Below are positions 20,094-26,943 of a DNA stretch of 64,000 bases, one piece after another. This DNA comes from Sinorhizobium arboris LMG 14919. Its GTDB lineage: Bacteria > Pseudomonadota > Alphaproteobacteria > Rhizobiales > Rhizobiaceae. The stretch lies in the NCBI RefSeq assembly GCF_000427465.1, contig NZ_ATYB01000008.1, positions 1,178,001 to 1,242,000 on the forward strand. Reading direction: 5' to 3'. Position numbers and translations under genes: made by a program. The first letter of the stretch is position 1. Each line of letters begins with the position of its first letter. The notes below the pieces were generated by a model. That model ran no database searches, was not told the origin of the DNA, and saw only the letters and a program-made list of their open reading frames with translations.

Positions 20094-20986
20094 CGGTCAC
20101 GCTCCCTTGCTGCGAAGAACTGCACGAAGGCGAGGAGCGCGACCAGGACGACGATGACATAGGAGACCGTCGCCGCGTAGCCCAAATTGGGCATGAAGCG
20201 GAAGGTGAGATTGTAGATGTAGAGTGACAATGTGAGCGTGGCGTTGGACGGGCCACCCTTGCCCTCGGTCAGGTTATAGACTTCGTCGAAAAGCTGCAGC
20301 GTGCCGATCGTCGAAATGACTGTCGTGAAGAGGATGACCGGCTTCAGGAGAGGGATGGTGAGGTGGGTGAAGCGCGCCCAGGCCGGGACGCCGTCGATGC
20401 GCGCCACCTCGTAGATCGACTTGTCGATGTTCTGAAGTGCCGCAAGATAGAAGATCATATTGTAGCCGGTCCAGCGCCAGGTGATGGCGAGAATGACGAG
20501 CACCTTCGCCCAGAAGGGATGCGTCAGCCACGGAATGGGCGAGGCGACGAGACCGATCGCCTGGAGCGTCGAATTGACGATCCCGTCGGTTGCGAACATG
20601 CCCTTGAAGAGCACCGAATAGGCGACCAGCGAACTGACGCAGGGCAGGAAGATCGCTGTGCGGAAAAGCCCACGGCCGACGAGCCGCGGATTGTTGAGGA
20701 GCGACGCAAGGATCAGCGCGAGCAGGATCATGATCGGCACCTGCACGACGAAATAGGTCACCGTGTTGGTGAGCGCCTTGATGAAGACCGGATCGTTCCA
20801 GAGCCGAACGATGTTTGCGAAGCCCGCGAACTTCAGGGTCATACCGCGGCCGGACTGGAACGACATCCAGAGCGACCACGCGATGGGATAGACCATGAAA
20901 AGGGCGATCAGCCCGAGGGCCGGCGCGACGAAGAGCCAGCCATTGACATCGTAATATCGGCCGATACCGCGGCGCGCTCGAACCAT
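20090..20986 (-). CDS. lacF: Lactose ABC transporter permease (MalF family)
   Basis: The 298-residue inner-membrane protein has six helices and the EAA loop SIYEVARIDGVPAWARFTHLTIPLLKP, as in the MalF side of CUT1 importers. The ATG at 20986 follows a strong AGGAGGGG site. It is separated from lacE by 93 bases holding two stable GC-rich hairpins, whereas it overlaps lacG by 4 bases. That arrangement usually lets the binding protein be made in excess over the membrane components. Confidence 0.92.
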   Translation of the reverse strand: MVRARRGIGRYYDVNGWLFVAPALGLIALFMVYPIAWSLWMSFQSGRGMTLKFAGFANIVRLWNDPVFIKALTNTVTYFVVQVPIMILLALILASLLNNPRLVGRGLFRTAIFLPCVSSLVAYSVLFKGMFATDGIVNSTLQAIGLVASPIPWLTHPFWAKVLVILAITWRWTGYNMIFYLAALQNIDKSIYEVARIDGVPAWARFTHLTIPLLKPVILFTTVISTIGTLQLFDEVYNLTEGKGGPSNATLTLSLYIYNLTFRFMPNLGYAATVSYVIVVLVALLAFVQFFAARERDR

Positions 20987-21020
20987 GTTCCCCTCCTGGA
21001 AAGCCGGACAGCCGGAAATT

Positions 21021-21067
21021 GGCCGCGGCAGGAGCCGCGGCCGGAAACGGCGGGCACATGCCCGCCG
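21021..21067 (-). ncRNA. Two GC-rich mRNA hairpins between lacE and lacF
   Basis: Hairpin one pairs GGCCGCGGC (21021-21029) with GCCGCGGCC (21034-21042) across a four-base loop. Hairpin two pairs CGGCGGGC (21048-21055) with GCCCGCCG (21060-21067), also with a four-base loop. No T-run follows, so these look like mRNA-stabilising or attenuating structures rather than full terminators. They would protect the 3' end of lacE mRNA. This is a structural element, not a proven RNA gene. Confidence 0.6.
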
Positions 21068-21079
21068 CCATCCATCGCC

Positions 21080-22354
21080 TCACTGGATCTGAGCGCTGAC
21101 CTCGGCCTCGATCGCCTGCAGCACCTCGTCGACCGGCGTTCCCTGCGTCACGGCCGGGAGCTGCGCGGTGACTGCGAGATCCGCCTCGTTGGTGAAGATC
21201 CCGTAATTGACCGAAGGGACCTTCGCCAGCCAGTCGGAGAAGTTCTGCCAGACCTTCTCGCCACCGAAGAAGGGATCGGCCGCCTCGTAGGCCGCACCGC
21301 CGCGGGCGGCGAGCAGCGAGCCGACCGCACCGCGCTCCTGCAGGATCGTCTGGTAGAAATCGATGTCCTTTCCGTAGATCTCGTTCAGGAAATCGATGGC
21401 TTCCGCCTTCTCCTCGGAGCTTTCGAGCACGTACCAGCTGGAGCCGCCGAGATTGGAGGCATGCGTTGCGCCTTCGATCGAGAGCGACGGGATGGGTGCT
21501 ACGCCCCAGTTGCCGGACTGGTCGGGCTGCGCCTTGACGGTGCCGGTGATCCAGACGCCCGTGACGACGGTCGCGACGTCGCCGGAGGTAAAGGTGCCTA
21601 CCCAGTCGGACCAGCCATTGGCAGGCTTGTATATATTCGCCTGCATGATCTTGCCGATGGTTTCGAGCGCCGCCTTCAACGCGGCGTTGCCGGCGATGTT
21701 CGGCTTGCCTTCCTTGTCGAAATACCATTGCCCGGCCGACTGCATGATAATGCGCACGAGGCCGGCGTCGTTCGGGTCGAGGCCCATCATCTTCTTGCCG
21801 GTCTTCTCTTCCACCTGTTTACCGATCTCGATGAAGCGGTCCCAGGTGAGATCCTGCATATCCTCCGGCTTGAAGCCGGCGGCTTCCAGATAATCCTTGC
21901 GGTAATAGAGCCCGGTGACGCCGGAATCGAAGGGCATTCCGTAGACCTGTCCTTCGAGGGTCATCAGCTCGACCTTGTAGGGGGCGAAACCGGAATAGTC
22001 GACGGTACCGGACAGAGGCGCGAAGGCGCCCGGGAAGGATTGAAGGTATTTCTGCGCGCCGTAATCCTCGATGAGCACGATGTCAGGGAGCGCGTCGGCG
22101 GTTCCGGATGAAAGCCCGGTCTGAAGCTTCTGCTCGACGTCGAGCTTGGCGAAGTCGACGATGTTGAAGGTGACGTCCGGATGGGTTTTCGTATAGCGGG
22201 CGCCCGCTTCCTTCATGATCGCGACATTGAAGTTCGGGTCCCAGCACCAGATGGTGATTTCCTTGGCCTGCGCCGAGGCAACCCCCAAGAGGCTTGCGCC
22301 CGCGAGAGCCAGACCGGCGATACGCGGCAGATAGGCACGCGCCTGATTGTCCAT
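21080..22354 (-). CDS. lacE: Lactose/beta-galactoside ABC transporter periplasmic binding protein
   Basis: The 424-residue protein has a signal peptide (basic start with Arg, hydrophobic LAGLALAGASLLGVASA, cleavage near AQA/KE) and is exported to the periplasm. The mature part is a family 1 solute-binding protein: EITIWCWDPNFNVAIMKEAGARYTKTHPDV, then SSGTADALPDIVLIED and the hinge region GMPFDSGVTGLYYRKDYLEAAG. It captures the sugar for LacFGK. It is the first gene of the lac operon. The 5' untranslated region contains a small stem (CCGxGACAG/CTGTCxCGG) and, further up, a palindrome that matches one near lacR. Confidence 0.92.
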   Translation of the reverse strand: MDNQARAYLPRIAGLALAGASLLGVASAQAKEITIWCWDPNFNVAIMKEAGARYTKTHPDVTFNIVDFAKLDVEQKLQTGLSSGTADALPDIVLIEDYGAQKYLQSFPGAFAPLSGTVDYSGFAPYKVELMTLEGQVYGMPFDSGVTGLYYRKDYLEAAGFKPEDMQDLTWDRFIEIGKQVEEKTGKKMMGLDPNDAGLVRIIMQSAGQWYFDKEGKPNIAGNAALKAALETIGKIMQANIYKPANGWSDWVGTFTSGDVATVVTGVWITGTVKAQPDQSGNWGVAPIPSLSIEGATHASNLGGSSWYVLESSEEKAEAIDFLNEIYGKDIDFYQTILQERGAVGSLLAARGGAAYEAADPFFGGEKVWQNFSDWLAKVPSVNYGIFTNEADLAVTAQLPAVTQGTPVDEVLQAIEAEVSAQIQ

Positions 22355-22444
22355 TGTTTCCTCCCGAAATCGTGTTCCCCGAGACAGTCCTCTCTGTCCC
22401 GGCGGGAGTATTTCTTAAAACTCGAGTGGACGCAAATTATTTTC

Positions 22445-22458
22445 AGTAAATTTTTACT
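22445..22458. promoter_or_regulatory. Candidate LacR operator upstream of lacE
   Basis: AGTAAA-TT-TTTACT is a perfect six-base dyad lying about 90 bases before the lacE start. A closely related sequence (AGTAAA-AT-TTTATC) lies upstream of lacR at 24062-24075. LacI-family repressors bind such symmetric AT-rich dyads, so both are proposed LacR sites. Confidence 0.5.
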
Positions 22459-22565
22459 CCGTTTTACCGAGTGGCTGCCACGGCCCTTCTGGCAGTCCAG
22501 CTGTCACCAGCTGTCTTGCTGGCATCTCACATGTCTCCTATATCAGGGACAAAGGAGTTTCGAGC

Positions 22566-22814
22566 ATGGGCGCCCCGACGCTTTCGGTCCGAAGTGCAAA
22601 AGCGCGTGATCTGGCGCGCCGACTTGCACGGCGAGAGAACCGCTCCATTGCCGACATTGTCGAGCGTGCTCTTGAGTTATATGAAACCAGAGAAGCCGGT
22701 CGGGAGCCTGCGAGTGCTTTCTATGCGCGCTTGTTCGAGAGCTGCGGCACGGACATCGACCTCGAAGGGGTGATCAGAGAGGGCCGCAAGGCTCATCCGG
22801 GCCCTGACCTTTGA
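22566..22814 (+). CDS. VapB/FitA-like antitoxin, orphaned
   Basis: The 82-residue protein has an N-terminal ribbon-helix-helix DNA-binding segment (TLSVRSAKARDLARRLARRENRSIADIVERALELYE) and a C-terminal tail with LEGVIREGRKAH that would wrap the toxin. An AAAGGAG site lies about 7 bases before the ATG. Its stop overlaps the TTG start of a PIN-domain toxin that is cut off after about 45 residues, so the antitoxin no longer has a complete partner here. It may remain as a DNA-binding protein or be decaying. It lies between lacE and lacR on the opposite strand. Confidence 0.7.
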   Translation: MGAPTLSVRSAKARDLARRLARRENRSIADIVERALELYETREAGREPASAFYARLFESCGTDIDLEGVIREGRKAHPGPDL

Positions 22815-22949
22815 TTTTCGTAGACGCCAACGTCATTTCGGAAACGCTGCGCAAGATCCCATCCGAAGCCGTCATCGCATGGCTCGTGCGGTATGATGCA
22901 GAGCTCGCACTCCCGACGGTTACGATCGCCGAAATCGCCTTAGAAAATA
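22811..22949 (+). pseudogene. VapC-like PIN-domain toxin, truncated remnant
   Basis: A TTG start overlapping the antitoxin stop begins MIFVDANVISETLRK, a typical PIN-domain opening with the first catalytic Asp5, and Glu41 in TVTIAEIALE is also present. After about 45 residues the similarity stops at the end of lacR on the other strand. The remaining 80-100 residues, including the two distal acidic residues needed for RNase activity, are missing. The frame continues only as antisense lacR sequence with no PIN features. The toxin is therefore a remnant, probably left by a deletion whose end point is the lacR 3' end. Confidence 0.75.
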
Positions 22950-24017
22950 TTACCGGATCAGCGCGCCGCGCGTCTGATTCACGGCCTCGATGGTTGGCGC
23001 GGCCGGTGCCGGCGTGCTGCCGCGCCAGACGATTTCCGTGCCGAAAACCACCTTCTTCGCGACCTCGCGGCCCGCAAGGCGTTCGAGTAGCAGGTCGACG
23101 GCGGTCTCGCCGATCAGTTCCGCCGGGATCTTCACCGTGGAAAGCGGCGGCCCGAGAAATTGCGCGACCGGGATGTCATTGAAGCTCGCGACGGCGATAT
23201 CCTCGGGAATCCTGAACCCCATCTCGTGAATGGCCCGGTAGGCGCCGAGCGCCATATTGTCGTTGCAGGTGATGAGGATCTTCGGCGGATTGGGCTTCGA
23301 CAGCATCGCCTTGGCGAGCTTGTAGCCGCTGTCTGGTGTCATCGGCTCGACCATGCACAATTCCGGATCATAAAGCCCGGCCTTGGTCATCCAGTCGATA
23401 TAGGTGCGGCAACGGCGCTCCGAATGGATGTTGTCAGGCCCGTAGAAAGCGTCGATCCAGCCGATGAAACCGATGCGGCGGTAGCCCATGTCATGCACCG
23501 CCTCCAGGAGCCGGGTCATCGCCAGCGAGACGTCGCTGAGCACGGTGTCTTCCATATCTCCGGCGGGTGCGTAATCGGCAAAGACGAGGTGGCGGCTGTG
23601 GCGGCGCAGCCACTCGAGCTCATCGCCGTAATAATGGCCGACGGCCACCACGCCCGAGGCGCCCTCCAGGATCGTCGCCTCCGGAGGGTTACCGGTGAGG
23701 AAGACCTTGACGACTTCGCTCTTCAGCGCCTGGCAGCGGCTTTCGATGCCGAGCCGGACGCCGACATAATAGGGATCGGCAAGTTCCTGGGCGGGATCGA
23801 GGAAATGCACGAGCGCGATCTTCAGCCCGACCCCGACGGCCTGCGCTGCGGCGCGGCTGCGGTTGCGCGGCGTCGCATAGTTGAGCGCCTCCGCCGTCTC
23901 GATGATCGCCTGGCGCTTCCTGTTGGAGATCGACAGTGTCGGATCGTAGTTGAGGACGCGTGAGACGGTTGCTGACGATACGCCGACGGCCGATGCGATT
24001 TCCTTGATTGTGACCAT
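22950..24017 (-). CDS. lacR: LacI-family regulator of the lac operon
   Basis: The 355-residue repressor has an N-terminal LacI helix-turn-helix and hinge (MVTIKEIASAVGVSSATVSRVLNYDPTLSISNRKRQAIIETAEALNYATPR). A periplasmic-binding-protein-like effector domain follows, with RIGFIGWIDAFYG, ILITCNDNMALGAYRAIHEMG and FRIPEDIAVASFNDIPVAQFLGPPLSTVKIP. It is placed upstream of lacEFGZK on the same strand, separated by the vapBC remnant, and directly after agpT. Candidate operators lie in front of both lacE and lacR, indicating repression of the operon and autoregulation, with lactose or a derivative as inducer. The last codons abut the truncated toxin. Confidence 0.9.
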   Translation of the reverse strand: MVTIKEIASAVGVSSATVSRVLNYDPTLSISNRKRQAIIETAEALNYATPRNRSRAAAQAVGVGLKIALVHFLDPAQELADPYYVGVRLGIESRCQALKSEVVKVFLTGNPPEATILEGASGVVAVGHYYGDELEWLRRHSRHLVFADYAPAGDMEDTVLSDVSLAMTRLLEAVHDMGYRRIGFIGWIDAFYGPDNIHSERRCRTYIDWMTKAGLYDPELCMVEPMTPDSGYKLAKAMLSKPNPPKILITCNDNMALGAYRAIHEMGFRIPEDIAVASFNDIPVAQFLGPPLSTVKIPAELIGETAVDLLLERLAGREVAKKVVFGTEIVWRGSTPAPAAPTIEAVNQTRGALIR

Positions 24018-24061
24018 TCGGTTCCGTCTGTCCTTTGCCGTGCAGCCTGGGGTATTTCTTT

Positions 24062-24075
24062 AGTAAAATTTTATC
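24062..24075. promoter_or_regulatory. Candidate LacR autoregulatory operator
   Basis: AGTAAA-AT-TTTATC lies in the 67-base gap between agpT and lacR, about 45 bases before the lacR ATG. It matches the dyad before lacE in 11 of 14 positions. Confidence 0.45.
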
Positions 24076-24084
24076 GCGGCTTTT

Positions 24085-25026
24085 TCAATCGCCGGCCGCA
24101 GCCGGTGTGGTCACGGATCCGTTGATTCCCGCCTTGGCGCCTGCGGCAGGCACGCTTGCATACATGCCGGTGGTACGGAACTCGGTCGGGCTCGCGCCGA
24201 AGACGCGGCGGAATACCTTGGCGAAATAGTTGGGATCCCCGAAGCCGGACAGGATGGCGACTTCCTTGACTGGCAGGTCCGCAGTCTTGGTCAGCAGCTT
24301 TACGGCCCTCTGCAGGCGCTTCTGCAGCACGAATTCCGCCGGCGGCATTCCTTCGCTGGCGGCGAAGGCCCGGGAGAAATGGGCGCGGCTCAGGCCGGAA
24401 ATGCGCGCGAGCTCCTCGACCGGAAGGGGCTTGTCGAGATTGCTCATGATGTGATCGATCACGTGCTGCATCTTCCGGTATTCTTCACTGAGGACCGGAT
24501 GCGAGCCGAAGACATCGTCATAGAGCGCCATCGCCGCCTCATAGGCGATCGCCGAGGCGCTGCCCGGGGTCTCGCCGCCGGCGATGAGGCGCAGGCTGCA
24601 ATCGGCAAGATGTTCGACGGTATCCGGCTGCAGCCTTATGATGGGGCCGGTGACGGCGAGAATGGCGCGGTGGATCCTCAGCGCCTCCTCGCCGTTCATG
24701 GAGATCCAGAAGAACTCCCAGTGCCCGCCTTCCTCCAGCCAGTAGCGATGATTGTGGGGGACGAGCAGCAGCAGCGTCTCGCCCGGACGCACGCGATGGC
24801 TGCGGTTTTCATATCGCAGGTTGCCGGCCCCCCCGATCGTGTGCTGCAGGACGGTGAAGGGCGTCTGACCGCGTTTGCGCCCGTCCCAATCGTAGCTTGC
24901 ATCGGTCCTGATCTCATAGCCGGTGCTCGTCGGCATCGTGTGCAGGCTCTGGCGTCCCCGAGGCAGCGAAACTGTCCGCATCGCCGGTCCCCGATCGATC
25001 AGTTGCCGCAGCACAGAATTACCCAT
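24085..25026 (-). CDS. agpT: AraC-family activator of alpha-galactoside genes
   Basis: The 313-residue protein has an N-terminal cupin-like sensing domain (GAGNLRYENRSHRVRPGETLLLLVPHNHRYWLEEGGHWEFFWISMNG) and two C-terminal AraC helix-turn-helix motifs (LPVEELARISGLSRAHFSRAFAASEGMPPAEFVLQKRLQRA and PVKEVAILSGFGDPNYFAKVFRRVFGASPTEFR). It is divergent from agaL1 across a 194-base control region. In S. meliloti AgpT is known to be required for induction of the alpha-galactoside utilisation genes. Position and sequence type match that role. The ATG at 25026 is accepted; the AGAGG site is somewhat distant, and an ATG at 24981 is an alternative. Confidence 0.9.
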   Translation of the reverse strand: MGNSVLRQLIDRGPAMRTVSLPRGRQSLHTMPTSTGYEIRTDASYDWDGRKRGQTPFTVLQHTIGGAGNLRYENRSHRVRPGETLLLLVPHNHRYWLEEGGHWEFFWISMNGEEALRIHRAILAVTGPIIRLQPDTVEHLADCSLRLIAGGETPGSASAIAYEAAMALYDDVFGSHPVLSEEYRKMQHVIDHIMSNLDKPLPVEELARISGLSRAHFSRAFAASEGMPPAEFVLQKRLQRAVKLLTKTADLPVKEVAILSGFGDPNYFAKVFRRVFGASPTEFRTTGMYASVPAAGAKAGINGSVTTPAAAGD

Positions 25027-25220
25027 GAAAGCACAATACCTCTCTAGTCGCGCATCCGATTATACACATAATGCCCACAGATCGCGCAAGACATACGGTT
25101 ATCGCGGCGTTTGACGAGGGTTGGCGAGGAGGATGCCGCATTGCCGATCCCGGTCAGGTCAATGACTTGATTTTACCCTTATAGCGCGTAGGTCGCAGTC
25201 TGAGGAGGAATAGCACGGCC
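25027..25220. promoter_or_regulatory. Divergent agpT/agaL1 control region
   Basis: This 194-base gap carries the promoters of agpT (minus) and the agaL1-agp operon (plus). Visible elements are a strong TGAGGAGGAA ribosome-binding site before agaL1 and a TTATAG candidate -10 about 40 bases before its ATG. No convincing -35 is present at the right distance, which is common for AraC-activated promoters. No exact repeat that would mark AgpT half-sites was identified. Confidence 0.4.
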
Positions 25221-26693
25221 ATGGCCAGCTTTAAGATCGCCATCATCGGCGCCGGCAGCATCGGCTTCACCAAGAAGCTCTTCACCGACATTCTTTCCGT
25301 GCCGGAGCTTCGCGACGTCGAGTTCGCATTGACGGATCTGAGCGAGCACAACCTCGCCATGATCAAGACCATCCTCGACCGGATCGTTGAGGCGAACAAA
25401 CTCCCCACGCAGGTGACCGCGACGACCGACCGCCGCAAGGCGCTGGAGGGCGCCCGCTACATCATCAGCTGCGTGCGCGTCGGCGGCCTCGAGGCCTATG
25501 CCGACGATATTCGCATTCCGCTGAAATACGGCGTCGACCAATGCGTCGGCGACACGATCTGCGCCGGCGGCATCCTCTACGGCCAGCGCAACATTCCGGT
25601 GATCCTCGATTTCTGCAAGGACATTCGCGAGGTGGCGGAGCCCGGCGCCAAGTTCCTCAACTATGCCAACCCGATGGCGATGAACACCTGGGCGGCGATC
25701 GAATACGGCAAGGTCGACACGGTCGGTCTTTGCCACGGCGTCCAGCACGGGGCCGAGCAGATCGCCGAGATTCTCGGCGCCAGGGACGGCGAGCTCGATT
25801 ACATCTGCTCCGGCATCAATCACCAGACATGGTTCGTCGATGTCCGCCTCAACGGCCGCAAGGTCGGCAAGGACGAACTCGTCGCCGCCTTCGAGGCGCA
25901 TCCGGTCTTTTCCAAGCAGGAGAAGCTTCGGATCGACGTGTTGAAGCGCTTCGGCGTCTATTCGACTGAAAGCAACGGACATCTGTCCGAATACCTGCCC
26001 TGGTACCGCAAGCGTCCGGACGAGATCTCCAGATGGATCGACATGTCGGACTGGATCCACGGGGAGACCGGCGGATATCTGCGCTATTCGACAGAGACCC
26101 GCAACTGGTTCGAGACCGAATATCCGCGCTTCCTCGAAGAGGCGGGCCGGCCGCTGGAAACGATCAGGCGCTCGAACGAGCATGCGAGCCGCATCCTCGA
26201 AGCGCTCGAGACGGGTCGCGTCTATCGTGGCCACTTCAACGTCAAGAACAACGGTGTGATCACCAATCTGCCGGCGGATGCGATCATCGAATCGCCCGGC
26301 TTCGTCGATCGTTTCGGCATCAACATGGTGGCAGGCATCATGTTGCCGGAGGCCTGTGCGGCCACCTGCATCTCGTCGGTCAACGTCCAGCGCATGTCCG
26401 TCCATGCGGCGATCACCGGCGACATCGATCTCCTGAAACTCGCCGTGCTGCACGACCCGCTGGTCGGCGCCATCTGCACGCCGGAGGAAGTCTGGCAGAT
26501 GGTCGACGAAATGGTCGTCGCGCAAGCCAGATGGCTGCCGCAATACGCCCATGTGGTCGATGCAGCCAGGGAGAGGCTGAGCCGCGCCACGGTCGCCACC
26601 CGGGAGTGGAAGGGTGCGGCACGGCGCGAGGTGCGCTCGATCGAGGAGATCCGCGCGGAGAAGGAAGCGGCGAAGCTGCGCGCTGCGGGGTAG
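25221..26693 (+). CDS. agaL1: Alpha-galactosidase, glycoside hydrolase family 4
   Basis: The 490-residue cytoplasmic enzyme hydrolyses alpha-galactosides such as melibiose and raffinose. Family 4 enzymes use NAD and Mn in a redox-assisted mechanism. The Rossmann motif IGAGSIGFTKKLFTDIL is at residues 9-25. The metal-ligand segments GLCHGVQHG and GINHQTWFVDV follow, with NPMAMNTWA between. Length is slightly above E. coli MelA (about 450) because of a charged C-terminal tail. It opens the agaL1-agpABCD-agaL2 operon and is followed by a 250-base spacer with a RIME-type repeat. A paralogue in the same family (agaL2) closes the operon. Confidence 0.93.
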   Translation: MASFKIAIIGAGSIGFTKKLFTDILSVPELRDVEFALTDLSEHNLAMIKTILDRIVEANKLPTQVTATTDRRKALEGARYIISCVRVGGLEAYADDIRIPLKYGVDQCVGDTICAGGILYGQRNIPVILDFCKDIREVAEPGAKFLNYANPMAMNTWAAIEYGKVDTVGLCHGVQHGAEQIAEILGARDGELDYICSGINHQTWFVDVRLNGRKVGKDELVAAFEAHPVFSKQEKLRIDVLKRFGVYSTESNGHLSEYLPWYRKRPDEISRWIDMSDWIHGETGGYLRYSTETRNWFETEYPRFLEEAGRPLETIRRSNEHASRILEALETGRVYRGHFNVKNNGVITNLPADAIIESPGFVDRFGINMVAGIMLPEACAATCISSVNVQRMSVHAAITGDIDLLKLAVLHDPLVGAICTPEEVWQMVDEMVVAQARWLPQYAHVVDAARERLSRATVATREWKGAARREVRSIEEIRAEKEAAKLRAAG

Positions 26694-26713
26694 GTCTACC
26701 CCGGCGCGCGAGC

Positions 26714-26829
26714 TGCCCCTCATCCGGCCTGCCGGCTACCTTCTCCCCGCATGCGGGGAGAAGAAGACTCGCAGCGGCCGTTCGAGCCCCCTCTCCCCGC
26801 AGGCGGGGAGAGGGCTGGGGTGAGGGGCA
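26714..26829. repeat. RIME-type palindromic mosaic element between agaL1 and agpA
   Basis: The element has inverted ends TGCCCCTCA (26714-26722) and TGAGGGGCA (26821-26829). Inside are two strong palindromes: TTCTCCCCGC/GCGGGGAGAA (26741-26762) and CCTCTCCCCGC/GCGGGGAGAGG (26790-26813), each with a two-base loop. This is the structure of the rhizobial intergenic mosaic element RIME. It lies in the only long gap of the agp operon and could fold in the mRNA. Confidence 0.8.
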
Positions 26830-26943
26830 ATCGCGGCCACTGGGGTCAACCAACGGGCGTTGGAATGACTGCGCAGGGAGACATGCAGTAGGAGGAGCGC
26901 CGGCCGCCCCGGCTCGGCGAAGACAGGAGGGAGAACCCGGGAC

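Noticed and set aside
22950..23182. Continuation of the truncated VapC frame as a longer protein
   Set aside because: After about residue 45 it is only the complement of lacR, with Arg/Pro-rich sequence and none of the PIN motifs.
26714..26829. The repeated CTCCCCGC palindromes as a CRISPR array
   Set aside because: Only two palindromes of different length without regular spacers; the structure is that of a RIME element.
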